Assembly (NCBI RefSeq): GCF_005434965.1
Contig: NZ_SKCI01000003.1
Span: forward strand, 490,990-554,989
From: Marimonas lutisalis
GTDB taxonomy: Bacteria; Pseudomonadota; Alphaproteobacteria; Rhodobacterales; Rhodobacteraceae
Reading direction: 5' to 3'
DNA length: 64,000 nt
Positions 33,305 to 42,271 of this stretch are shown here, in pieces (within the stretch, counting starts at the first letter, position 1; each line of letters opens with the position of its first letter). The position numbers and the translations under genes are program-made. A model generated the notes under the pieces. The model saw only the letters and a program-made list of their open reading frames with translations, was not told the DNA's origin and made no database searches.

Positions 33305-34656
33305 TTCTTTCCTCCATCGGATTTCACCCGGGCAGCCAACAGAAATGGCACGGCACCCAACCCGGCCAGCACGAACAGCAAGATCGCCAGATCCGTAATC
33401 GGCAAGCCGAACAGTCCGGTTGGCAGGTCGACATGAGTCGAGACTCCGCCGGAAAATGCAGTGATCAGGTCGGGCGTCGCAGCCTGCAGCGCGTCGCTGC
33501 GGTCCCCAAGCAAGAGTGCGAACAGCCCGATACCGGCCACCATCGCAACCCCACTTGCCTGGTTGACGATAGAACCGATGGTGGCGCGCTGTGCCGAGGG
33601 AATAAGATCGTGCAGATGCGCATCGGCGACCGGATCCCAAATCGAATCGAAGAAAACCAGGAAGAGAAACAGAAGCACGACGGCCCACAGCCCCGGCTGA
33701 AGAAAGAAGATCAGCACGGCGAGAGCGGGGATGATCATGAAGACAGCCAGCAAACGCGTAGCGCCGAACCGCCGCGCAAGCACGACGCCGATCAAAGGTG
33801 CGACCATTCCGATCAGGTCATCAAGTATACCCAACGGTGCCAGCGCACGCGCATCCAGACCGCGCGTGACCAGGGCTATGTCGAAACCCTGGTCGGCGAC
33901 GGCCCCCGAGAATGTTGCAATCACGATCGCGATCGCAAGCATCAACAACGGGCGTTTGCGACTGATGCTGCGAAAACCGGCAATCGTCTGTTGCCAGAGC
34001 CCCGAGATTCGCGGTTCGCCGTCTTGCTGCTGCGGCCGCTTCTCCGGGATGGTTGCGGCCATGGCGATGGCCAGCAACAGCCCGAACGCAGCCAGGCACC
34101 AGAGCCAGCCAAGCACGGCCTGCGTCACGTCCGTGCTGAAAAGAATGAGCAACGCGATACTGCCAGCCATGACCCCGCCAAGCGAAGCAAAGGAGCGCAT
34201 GCGTGCGAAATACCGGTCGACGAGATCACGACGGCCCGCACTTGCCAGATTATCGACGACCCAGGCCTGCTGCGCACCCGACACCAGCGTCTGGCCGAAA
34301 CCGCTGAGGAAAAAACAGAAGCTGACATAGAGGAGTTGATCCGGCCCGGTTGCCAAGACCGCCAGAGGGATCAGCCCCCAGCCGAGCGCCGAGACCAGCC
34401 CGCCGCTGATAACAGAGATCTTGCGTCCCCAGCGGTCGGCCACGACACCGGTCGGGATTTCCATGACCAGTACCGTCGCCATCTCAACCATCAGCGGAAT
34501 TACCGCCCATTCCGGTCGCTCCATGACCAGAAAGAGATAGATGAAACGGAACGGGAAGATGACATTCAGGATCTCACTAATGCTTTCGGCTATGTAGAAA
34601 CGGCCGAGTAGCTTGCGCTCCTGCGGGTCAGGCCAAAAACTGTCGTTGAGCGTCAT
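33301..34656 (-). CDS. Major facilitator superfamily transporter
   Basis: This 451-aa protein has about twelve membrane helices. The motif VADRWGRKISVISGG in the first cytoplasmic loop is the MFS motif A (G-x-x-x-D-R-x-G-R-K). It overlaps the S15 hydrolase gene by 4 bases and the ATP-grasp-like gene by 4, so it is translationally coupled with both. In this context it is most likely an exporter of the cluster's product. Confidence 0.85.
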   Translation of the reverse strand: MTLNDSFWPDPQERKLLGRFYIAESISEILNVIFPFRFIYLFLVMERPEWAVIPLMVEMATVLVMEIPTGVVADRWGRKISVISGGLVSALGWGLIPLAVLATGPDQLLYVSFCFFLSGFGQTLVSGAQQAWVVDNLASAGRRDLVDRYFARMRSFASLGGVMAGSIALLILFSTDVTQAVLGWLWCLAAFGLLLAIAMAATIPEKRPQQQDGEPRISGLWQQTIAGFRSISRKRPLLMLAIAIVIATFSGAVADQGFDIALVTRGLDARALAPLGILDDLIGMVAPLIGVVLARRFGATRLLAVFMIIPALAVLIFFLQPGLWAVVLLFLFLVFFDSIWDPVADAHLHDLIPSAQRATIGSIVNQASGVAMVAGIGLFALLLGDRSDALQAATPDLITAFSGGVSTHVDLPTGLFGLPITDLAILLFVLAGLGAVPFLLAARVKSDGGKK

Positions 34657-36428
34657 GGCTGTGTCTCGTCAACCAGTCGCGGATCTTCGTAGATGGGCAG
34701 GAGCACTTGCGAAGGACGGGTAAGCGAGTGATGCAGCCGGACTTTCGCAGGCTTCCTGTCAGTGTCACCACCAAGGTCGTTCCCCGTACAGGGATTAACA
34801 TCTATCCGGCCGAGCGCACCGGAAGCAACCTCGAGGCGCAAGGCATGGCCGGGGCGGACGACATGACCCAGATGCCAGAGATCGATACTGAACGAATTGA
34901 CCTGACCGGGCTCGACACGTGTCGGCCTCTCATGGCTATCGCGGAACCGCGCGCGCAGCACCCCGTCACACAGCAGAATTGCGCGACCGTCTGGATAACG
35001 GTCGAGCAGCTTCACGCAGAGATCGAAATCGGCGACGTCGGCCTCGGCATAAAGCAAGGCTGATACCTGGCCGACAAGCGCAAGAGGCGCACCGCGCGGG
35101 TCCGTTTCGAAAACGAGAATGTCACTGCGGCTTTCGGCCAGTTTTGAATTGTCGAACGGGTAAGGCTTACCGCGATAAGATGGCGGACCGAACGGCGTCG
35201 GATCGGATGGATCGAAACTGTATCGGCTGGAGTTCTCGGCAGCCTCGGGCAGCTCAAGCCGAAGAGCGCCATCCCCGTGAAGATAATAGGTCGACTTGTG
35301 TGTCCGGTGCGGCGGCCAGTCGTCGAGATCGAGCCAGCGATTCACCCCCGTAACAAACAGTGTCGTGCGGGCCGATGTCGCTGGACCGGACGGAAGATCG
35401 CGCAGGTGGGTATCGAACCACGCGAATTCGTCATTGAGTTGGTCCCGTCCGGCTGCGCGTATGATAGATTGTGCATCATCCTCGGGCAGATCACTGCAAT
35501 CGGGTGCCTTGAGCGCATGATCCCATGGCCCGAACAGCAGCCGCCGCCTATCCTGACCGGACTTGCGCAAACCGTCAAAGAAAACGGACGCGCTGCCGCC
35601 ATTGCCGTCCCACCAGCCGGAAATGAAAAGCGCCGGGGCCTTGATGCGTTCGATACGCCCACCGACCGAGCGCGCGCGCCAGAAATCATCAAGTCGCCAG
35701 TGCTGAATCCACTCGCGAAACTGCGGTTGAAAGACACCGAGGCGGCGATCGATTTCCTCAAACGGCCGCGCCATTCGACTGGCGAAAAGAGCCGGCCACT
35801 CATCATCGGTGTCGTCTTCAGGTCTCGAGTTGCCATCAGCCTCGTAGAGATTGACCGTCATGCTGTTGGCGCCGAAACGTCGAATTCCAAAATCCTCGTC
35901 GGGCCGTGCATCCCGGCTGACGCGTCCGGTGATCTCCAGCAACCGGATCAAGTTGCCGACATTATAGGCGCCCCCGACAAAGGGGGCATTCACGAAAGGA
36001 TCACCTGGCGCCATCGTGGAGACGATTGCCTGCAATGCTTCGGGTGCGTCTATCGCCGCCAGCAGCAGGTTGTAACCGCTGTAGGAATGGCCTCGCATGC
36101 CAACACGTCCGTTGCACAAGGGATTCTGCGCAAACCACTCGATGGCAGCATGCCCATCCTTCTGATCATGCGCGAAAGGCTCCCAATCGCCTGCTGAACG
36201 GTATCTGCCACGGCAGTCCAGTGCCAGGAAAAGAAAGCCACGCCGTGCGTATATACGCCCGAGCCCGGCCAGTGAGCGAGCATTGTATGGCGTGATCTGC
36301 AGAATGGCCGGGAACGGGGGTTTTCCAGCAGGAATGTAGAGATCGCCGACAAGCTCGGTACCGTCCTCAGCGCGGACGATCTGATTGGTCAGAACATGAT
36401 CGGAGGATTCTGGCACGGCCACGGTCAT
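34653..36428 (-). CDS. CocE/NonD (S15 peptidase-like) alpha/beta hydrolase
   Basis: This 591-aa protein starts at the ATG at 36428 (MTVAVPESSDHVLTNQIV), with GGGG just upstream. The alpha/beta hydrolase domain has DCRGRYRSAG and the nucleophile in GMRGHSYSGYN (Ser115), then SGWWDGNGG (likely acid) and FGPWDHALK (likely His). The C-terminal beta-sandwich typical of X-Pro dipeptidyl-peptidase/CocE proteins follows (DILVFETDPRGAPLALVGQ, FDLCVKLLDRYPDG). It would cleave or transfer an acyl or peptidyl bond; in a biosynthetic operon it may mature or detoxify the product. Confidence 0.85.
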   Translation of the reverse strand: MTVAVPESSDHVLTNQIVRAEDGTELVGDLYIPAGKPPFPAILQITPYNARSLAGLGRIYARRGFLFLALDCRGRYRSAGDWEPFAHDQKDGHAAIEWFAQNPLCNGRVGMRGHSYSGYNLLLAAIDAPEALQAIVSTMAPGDPFVNAPFVGGAYNVGNLIRLLEITGRVSRDARPDEDFGIRRFGANSMTVNLYEADGNSRPEDDTDDEWPALFASRMARPFEEIDRRLGVFQPQFREWIQHWRLDDFWRARSVGGRIERIKAPALFISGWWDGNGGSASVFFDGLRKSGQDRRRLLFGPWDHALKAPDCSDLPEDDAQSIIRAAGRDQLNDEFAWFDTHLRDLPSGPATSARTTLFVTGVNRWLDLDDWPPHRTHKSTYYLHGDGALRLELPEAAENSSRYSFDPSDPTPFGPPSYRGKPYPFDNSKLAESRSDILVFETDPRGAPLALVGQVSALLYAEADVADFDLCVKLLDRYPDGRAILLCDGVLRARFRDSHERPTRVEPGQVNSFSIDLWHLGHVVRPGHALRLEVASGALGRIDVNPCTGNDLGGDTDRKPAKVRLHHSLTRPSQVLLPIYEDPRLVDETQP

Positions 36429-36509
36429 TGTTACCCCGAGACTCCTGACCCTGTGTTCGCGGAAAAGCGCTCGAGCCACAACCTGGCAATGACGACGGCA
36501 CGCGCCGGA

Positions 36510-37148
36510 TCAGGCATCCAGTGCCTCCACAAGGTAGTCAGTGTTCGGCAGCATATCCGCAATCCGTTTCAACGTCGGTGGTGTCAGCTCAAGCGTAAGC
36601 CCGATACCTACATCCCCTTCTCTGTTGACCGGCGCATTGACGAAACCCAATTTGCGGTAAAAATCCGCCAGTCTGCGCCCCGTTCTGTCCTGCTCCTCTG
36701 TCGTCAGACCCGCCACATTGTAACCCAGCAGGTAGATCAGGAAGAGTACCGGTAGCGAAAGCATGCTGCCGATGCCCTTCGCCTCGTAGGCCAGCGAGAT
36801 GACGGCCGAGTCGACAAAGTAGTCGCTGCCTTCCACGACCGGATTGCCGGGCTCGTCCGCATAACCGAAGAGATAGCCCTCGACTTTGCCGCCAATGGTC
36901 AGTGTCAGCAGCAAAGCATCCTGCATCGCCAGACATTCCCGCAGGTCGCTCTCGGTGTAGACGTTGTCCTCAACGCGGAAGATCTCCTCCTCGATCTGCT
37001 CCATTCGCGCAAGCAGATCACCATCGACCTCACTGGCCAGATCGAAGCGTGTCTCGACACCAAGCAACGCCGTCAGTTCTGCACTGGTGTGCCGGAGAAT
37101 ATGCATTACCAGGTCGCGTTTTTCGCCGAATTTATCGGGGCTTATCAT
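36510..37148 (-). CDS. GNAT-family acetyltransferase
   Basis: This 212-aa protein has GNAT character: LTIGGKVEGYLFGYADEP (beta strands 2-4), then SAVISLAYEAKGIGSMLSLPVLFL, an acetyl-CoA loop variant (usually Q-x-x-G-x-G/A), and FYRKLGFVNAPV (the usual YxxxGF near the end). It lies 12 bases after the DapF-like gene and 81 before the hydrolase. It may N-acylate an amino-acid substrate. The acceptor is unknown. Confidence 0.72.
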   Translation of the reverse strand: MISPDKFGEKRDLVMHILRHTSAELTALLGVETRFDLASEVDGDLLARMEQIEEEIFRVEDNVYTESDLRECLAMQDALLLTLTIGGKVEGYLFGYADEPGNPVVEGSDYFVDSAVISLAYEAKGIGSMLSLPVLFLIYLLGYNVAGLTTEEQDRTGRRLADFYRKLGFVNAPVNREGDVGIGLTLELTPPTLKRIADMLPNTDYLVEALDA

Positions 37149-37160
37149 TATCGTGCCTAT

Positions 37161-37994
37161 TTACGCCTCTGTTAAAGAAATCGGCCTTGGTTCCGCGTAA
37201 TAATGCTGCAGTTGTTCGAGCGGTAAGCATACCTGGCCGTCACGCAGGAACCCTGAACCGATGCGCACCGGTCGCGCAATGAGATGCCAATGCCCACCAT
37301 CGAAATAGATACTGTGCATTCCCCCCGGCGAGCAGACATGAAAACGGCGCGGGCCATCCGGCGTGCCGAAGACCGCCGCGGTCGCCGCAACCGAACCGGT
37401 GCCGCACGAGAGCGTATGTCGGCGGACACCGCGTTCGTAAGTGCGGATCAGCACCCTGTCATCCTGCTGCTGGAAAACAACCGTTACGTTGACGCCTCCA
37501 GGAATGTCCAGAAGATCCGGCAGCGGCCTGCAATACTGCTCGAATTCGCGGCGGTCGATATTGAAGCCCGGCAACGCCTCCGGCAAGCCGAGCACCAGGT
37601 GAGGCTCGCCCGCACGTATCAGACCGATCACTGGAAAATTTTTGCAAAGAGCCGGATCAAACTCGAGCCGCTCGGCCTCCCCTACTTCGGCCTGCCAAGC
37701 ATCACCGACACGCGACGCCCTGCGAACTCCGGTCGGCATCTCGATCGTTACGGCGTCGCGTCCCAACTCATCGCCGATTTTCGAGGAGACATACAGCAGC
37801 CCGTTGGCACAGAAATCGGCCTCGAGACCGTCTGCGCCGAATATCCGCAATCGTACGTCAGCGACTTTTGAAGGCTGCAGGACGAGCATGTCGTCGCACA
37901 AAGGGCTGGAACTAATCTTGCTGCCCAAATCCAAGAGGAATTCTTCGGAGAACTCCCCCGTTTCGCGCAGATCGAGAACGATAAAGTGATTCAT
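37161..37994 (-). CDS. DapF-like amino-acid epimerase
   Basis: This 277-aa protein starts at the ATG at 37994 (MNHFIVLDLRETGEF), giving a normal DapF length. Both catalytic cysteines are present: C62 in DFCANGLL and C197 in YERGVRRHTLSCGTGS. Yet substrate-site residues differ from true diaminopimelate epimerase: CANGLL replaces C-G-N-G-A-R, and GEPH replaces G-N-P-H. It therefore probably racemises another amino acid, as the DapF relatives CntK (histidine) do. It is the first gene of the five-gene operon, next to an IS6 remnant. Confidence 0.85.
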   Translation of the reverse strand: MNHFIVLDLRETGEFSEEFLLDLGSKISSSPLCDDMLVLQPSKVADVRLRIFGADGLEADFCANGLLYVSSKIGDELGRDAVTIEMPTGVRRASRVGDAWQAEVGEAERLEFDPALCKNFPVIGLIRAGEPHLVLGLPEALPGFNIDRREFEQYCRPLPDLLDIPGGVNVTVVFQQQDDRVLIRTYERGVRRHTLSCGTGSVAATAAVFGTPDGPRRFHVCSPGGMHSIYFDGGHWHLIARPVRIGSGFLRDGQVCLPLEQLQHYYAEPRPISLTEA

Positions 37995-38185
37995 GCAGGT
38001 ATGCGCATAATCCACAGGAAGCGATGGGGCGAAAATCGTCGGTTCTCCAGCTTTTTTTCCTGTTTTCAAGCTATTGCCGGGCTCATTTTCTGTCAACCAA
38101 TTGGCGCTTACCTTCGGCTGGGAAACGCCTGCGGCGCTGCCAGCCGAATTCGAACAAGTCTCTGCTGGGACAGTAGCACTGTCCC

Positions 38186-38545
38186 TTAGGCCGCGCAGAG
38201 ACCGCGCCACTCGGCCAGAGCAGCAGTTCGATTTTGTTTGAAGTGATCTCGTTTGGAGAGGCTTCAGTCCTGGTTGAAGTGGTTGAAGACGGAGGAGTGA
38301 ACGGCAACGAATTTCTGCAAACTTCGCATTCGGCGAAAGCGTCGCATCGCCCGCGCTCGTCGTCGGAATGGTAAGTGCGAATTCTCAACGCGGTTGTTAA
38401 GTCACCGACCGCACGCCTGCAGATCATCGCAACCCAGATCGCGAGGCGCGGCTTTGTAAGACGGAAACCGAACATACAGCATCACCACCAGGCGAATGAT
38501 CTCAGGGCTGGTTTTGAAATACTTGAAGGAGAGCGCTTGGTCATA
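38186..38545 (-). pseudogene. IS6-family transposase remnant with internal deletion and two stops
   Basis: On the minus strand an N-terminal IS6 piece, FKYFKTSPEIIRLVVMLYVRFP, joins directly to a C-terminal piece beginning SYKAAPRDLGCDDLQACGR, so the centre of the transposase is lost. Two in-frame stops follow (after ACGR and after FNQD). The remaining text, RVENSHLPFRRRARAMRRFRRM and HFKQNRTAALAEWRGLCAA, matches the intact copy at 63613-64000 closely. It lies immediately upstream of the DapF-like operon. Confidence 0.85.
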
Positions 38546-38603
38546 GCCAGAATCTGCGCAAGCCCCCTGCCCGCCTCAAGCCAGGTCTATCTGGCATGAT
38601 CCC

Positions 38604-38831
38604 TCAAACGTCTCTGCTCCACTCACCCTCTTCGATAAACGCACCTACCTCCAGAGTCCGATGCGAAAAAACCCGTCGGCACTCGTGCGTATCCACATGC
38701 TCGATATCGTAGAGATATTCCCTTGGGCTGTCAGGGTTGGCCAGATCGACAGCCTGTTCCACCACGGCCTCAGCCCCCAAAGTAAGAATATTTTCTGTAT
38801 GCTTGGCTGTAACCTTCCATTTCGCTGCCAT
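38604..38831 (-). CDS. Hypothetical small protein
   Basis: This 75-aa protein has a strong AGGAGG site seven bases before its ATG. It reads MAAKWKVTAKHTENILTLGAEAVVEQAVDLANPD, a basic N-terminus followed by an acidic C-terminal half (IEEGEWSRDV). There is one cysteine (HECRRVF) and no signal peptide. The family is not recognised. It lies alone between the IS6 remnant and the export genes. Confidence 0.6.
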   Translation of the reverse strand: MAAKWKVTAKHTENILTLGAEAVVEQAVDLANPDSPREYLYDIEHVDTHECRRVFSHRTLEVGAFIEEGEWSRDV

Positions 38832-39105
38832 AATGGCCTCCTGTTGTGAGTTTTGGATGCATTACTAGACTGAAACAAACCTAAGGGACGCAATTTCCCG
38901 TTTAAGAGTATCATCGGAACAAAGGGTGTTCGAGGCCTTGATTTACGACAAGGCGGTCTATCTTGGGATCGTGCTAATCCGATCTGGCTGCGTGAAGTCA
39001 TACTTTAAGTTGGAAGAGGACATGCTGGGATCAGTCTGGTGCATTATCGTGTGAATTGCCGGAATCTCATTCTAAGCCTGGCATGGGTTCTCAGAGGAAA
39101 CGCGG

Positions 39106-40056
39106 ATGAACATTCTTTGTAACCTGCCCCTGATTGCCGGTCTCTTGGCAGAATGCGGACCACCACCTCCTCTGGCGACAGGATATGTTGAAGGGGAATA
39201 CACCTTGGTTGCACCGGTCGAGGCGTCGCAGGTACGTAGCCTCAATGTACGGCGAGGGGACCACGTTGCAGCAGGAAATGCTCTGGTGGAGATGGAACGG
39301 CAGGACGCGGAAATCGCCCTCGCCCAAGCCGACGCGAACCTCGCTCAGGCCCGCAGCCAGCTGGCCGATCTCCTGGAAGGCGCACGTCGCGAAGAAATCG
39401 AGGTGATCGAGGCCGACCTCGCAGCGGCACGCTTGCAAGCGGACGAAGCAGAGCGCGCGCTGGAACGCGTAGCGCAACTCTCACAACGCGACGTGGCAAC
39501 AGATGCTCAGCTGGATGACGCCGAAACTGCCGCCAAGGTCGCCAGAGCGAAGGTTGCCCAGATCACGGCCCAGTTGGCCGTGGCCCGCCTTCCCGCCCGA
39601 CCGCAAGCTATCGCGCGGGCCAAGGCCGCCGTCGCCGCGGCGGAGGCCGCGCGCAACCAGGTCTCCTGGCGGCTTGAGCAACGCAGCCTGTCACTGACGG
39701 CCCCCGTGACAGTGGTCGACATCATTCGCCATGAGGGTGAGATCGCGGGTCCAACCGCCCCGGTCTTGTCCGTGCTTCCGGATGGAGCGGTCAAGCTGCG
39801 TCTCTACGTTCCTGAACAGAGCTTCGAAACGATCGCGATAGGCGGCACACTCGAAATTGGTTGCGACGGCTGTCCAGAGGGGCTGACTGCGCGCATCAGT
39901 TACATTTCGGATGAACCCGAATTCACGCCGCCAGTGATCTACTCGCTCGAGAACCGGCAAAAGCTTGTGTATCTCGTCGAGGCTCGGCCGACGGGTGAAC
40001 ATACGCTGAAACCCGGGCAGATCATCGAGGTCAGCCTGCCGGAGCCTGCGAAGTGA
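39106..40056 (+). CDS. HlyD-family periplasmic adaptor of an ABC exporter
   Basis: This 316-aa protein has a short N-terminal hydrophobic segment with a near-lipobox (GLLAECG; Glu at -1 is unusual), a biotinyl-lipoyl-like part (LVAPVEASQVRSLNVRRGDHVAAGNALVEMERQDAEIALAQA), a long alanine-rich coiled coil (about residues 65-190), and a return strand (LSLTAPVTVVDIIRHEGEI). The stop overlaps the GTG of the ATPase gene. Together with the two ABC genes it forms a tripartite-type efflux or assembly system. No outer-membrane partner is in the window. Confidence 0.85.
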   Translation: MNILCNLPLIAGLLAECGPPPPLATGYVEGEYTLVAPVEASQVRSLNVRRGDHVAAGNALVEMERQDAEIALAQADANLAQARSQLADLLEGARREEIEVIEADLAAARLQADEAERALERVAQLSQRDVATDAQLDDAETAAKVARAKVAQITAQLAVARLPARPQAIARAKAAVAAAEAARNQVSWRLEQRSLSLTAPVTVVDIIRHEGEIAGPTAPVLSVLPDGAVKLRLYVPEQSFETIAIGGTLEIGCDGCPEGLTARISYISDEPEFTPPVIYSLENRQKLVYLVEARPTGEHTLKPGQIIEVSLPEPAK

Positions 40057-40976
40057 CCACCAACGCGATCACTGTCCGCGAACTGACCAAACGGTTCGGC
40101 GACAAAACCGTTGTCAACGGGATCGACCTGTCTGTCCGCCGCGGCGAAATCATGGGCTTTCTCGGCCCGAATGGCTCGGGCAAGACGACAACGATCCGCA
40201 TGATGTGCGGCCTGCTCGAACCGGATTTCGGCACGGGCACCGTGCTGGGTCACGACATCCGTCGCGAACGCAGCGCGATCAAGCGCAAGGTCGGCTACAT
40301 GACCCAGCATTTTTCCTTTTACGACGACCTCACCATCGCCGAGAACCTGCACTTCGTTGCCGGGCTCTATGCGATGCGGCCCAAGCGCCAGATCGTGAAA
40401 GACACGCTCGAAGATCTCGGCCTCGCCAGCCGCAAGGATCAGCTCGCAGGCTCGCTCTCGGGTGGCTGGAAGCAGCGTCTCGCACTCGCGGCCTGCATCA
40501 TGCACAAGCCTGAATTGCTGATGCTCGACGAACCGACGGCCGGGGTCGATCCGAAGGCACGCCGGGAGTTCTGGGACGATATTCACGAGCTGGCCAATAA
40601 CGGTCTGACCGTTCTCGTTTCCACCCACTACATGGACGAGGCCGAACGCTGTCACCGGATCGCCTACCTTTCCTTTGGCAACCTCGTCGCAATCGGCACA
40701 ACCAAAGACGTCGTTCGGGACGCGGGCCTGACCACGATGATCATCGAGGGCGCGGATGTCCCGTCAGCTGCACGCGCGCTTGCCGGGGAAGAGGGTGTCG
40801 ACCAGGTCGCGTATTTTGGCGCGACCCTGCATGTGGTCGGATCGGATGCACGGGCACTCAAACGAAGTGTGACACGGATCGCTGCGGAAACGGACTGCAC
40901 GGCCGTACCAGCCAAGACGAGCCTCGAGGATGTATTTATCCAGCTCATGAACACGTCCAGGGACAACACGCCATGA
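40053..40976 (+). CDS. ABC transporter ATP-binding protein (ABC-2 type)
   Basis: This 307-aa protein starts at the GTG at 40053 overlapping the adaptor stop. Walker A is GPNGSGKTT, the signature is SLSGGWKQRLAL (LSGG followed by W), and Walker B is LLMLDEPTAGVDP. The C-terminal extension after residue 220 is typical of DrrA/YbhF-like ATPases. It would drive the ABC-2 permease encoded next. Confidence 0.92.
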   Translation: MTTNAITVRELTKRFGDKTVVNGIDLSVRRGEIMGFLGPNGSGKTTTIRMMCGLLEPDFGTGTVLGHDIRRERSAIKRKVGYMTQHFSFYDDLTIAENLHFVAGLYAMRPKRQIVKDTLEDLGLASRKDQLAGSLSGGWKQRLALAACIMHKPELLMLDEPTAGVDPKARREFWDDIHELANNGLTVLVSTHYMDEAERCHRIAYLSFGNLVAIGTTKDVVRDAGLTTMIIEGADVPSAARALAGEEGVDQVAYFGATLHVVGSDARALKRSVTRIAAETDCTAVPAKTSLEDVFIQLMNTSRDNTP

Positions 40977-42100
40977 GCAGGTTCTTTTCCCTTACGCGGC
41001 TCAGGGCACTCCTGAGCAAGGAAAGCATCCAGATGCGGCGCGACCGCGTCACATTTGCGATGATGATCGGCGTTCCACTGGTTCAATTGATGCTGTTCGG
41101 CTTTGCCATCAACACCGACCCCAAGGAATTGCCGGCCGCTCTGGTTGCTCCGACGCAAGATCGTTTCACCCGGGCCATGGTCAGTGCTCTGGAACTGACA
41201 GGGTACTACCGCTTTATCGCCCCCAATGCGACGGCGACGCAGGCCGAGGCGATGATCGCCCGCGGTGACGTGGCTTTCGTCGTCACGGTTCCATCGGATT
41301 TCGGCCGACGGATCGAGCGCAATGACAGGGCCGCGATCCTGATCGAGGCGGATGCAACAGATCCCTCTGTCGCGTCGGGCGCGATTTCCACGCTTTCGAC
41401 CGTTGCAGGCAGGGCGTTGCAGCGTGAAGCCGGAGACGCGGCGCCGCAGCAGGATCGCGGCGTCGAGATTATCGTGCATCGCCGCTACAATCCCGAGGGC
41501 ATCACCCAGTACAATATCGTGCCAGGCCTCCTTGGGGTCATTCTCCAACTGACCATGGTGATGATGACCGCGATGGCCCTGACGCGCGAAGCCGAGCGCG
41601 GAACGATGGAAAACCTTCTGTCCATGCCCGCCACACCGCTGGAAATCATGCTTGGCAAGGTCCTTCCCTATCTTGCGGTCGGCGCCATTCAGGTGGTTGT
41701 TGTGCTCGCCGCGGCCAAGTTGATGTTCGATGTGCCATTCATAGGCAGCCTGACCGTCGTTCTTGCCGGCATATTCGTCTTCGTGCTGGCGCTGGTGATT
41801 CTTGGCTACCTGATTTCAACCGTTTCGCGCACCCAGATGCAGGCCATGCAGCTGACGTTTTTCTTTTTCCTGCCATCGCTCATGCTCTCGGGCTTCATGT
41901 TCCCGTTCCGCGGCATGCCCCAATGGGCCCAACACCTGGGCGAGATTTTTCCACTGACTCACTTCCTGAGGCTGATCCGCTCCGTGATGCTGAAAGGGGC
42001 CGAAGCCCAGACGGTTGCGGATTCGTTCGTTGCGCTCGGGTTATTCGTGGTTCTTCTGTCGGTCGCCGCTCTGTTCAGGTTCCGCAGAACTCTGGATTGA
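40973..42100 (+). CDS. ABC-2 type transport permease (YbhS/YbhR-like)
   Basis: This 375-aa protein has one N-terminal helix, a large periplasmic domain (about residues 50-165) and five C-terminal helices. The motif AERGTMENLLSMPATPLEIMLGKVLPYL is the usual ABC-2 signature, and LPSLMLSGFMFPFRGMP is the conserved penultimate helix region. The ATG overlaps the ATPase stop. Substrate unknown; YbhFSR-like systems export cations or drugs. Confidence 0.9.
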   Translation: MSRFFSLTRLRALLSKESIQMRRDRVTFAMMIGVPLVQLMLFGFAINTDPKELPAALVAPTQDRFTRAMVSALELTGYYRFIAPNATATQAEAMIARGDVAFVVTVPSDFGRRIERNDRAAILIEADATDPSVASGAISTLSTVAGRALQREAGDAAPQQDRGVEIIVHRRYNPEGITQYNIVPGLLGVILQLTMVMMTAMALTREAERGTMENLLSMPATPLEIMLGKVLPYLAVGAIQVVVVLAAAKLMFDVPFIGSLTVVLAGIFVFVLALVILGYLISTVSRTQMQAMQLTFFFFLPSLMLSGFMFPFRGMPQWAQHLGEIFPLTHFLRLIRSVMLKGAEAQTVADSFVALGLFVVLLSVAALFRFRRTLD

Positions 42101-42271
42101 ACCACCTATCCAGCGAAGAAAAATCCAACGTACCATCCCGTTCTTTCGGCCCGAATGCGCTTGGTGATGGACACCGCTTCATCGGCGCCAGAACAGGTTG
42201 ATGCACATCAATGATTTGAAGATGGCACAATGCGATCATTTTGTTGCACACTTCGTCAGGCAGGTTGGGCG

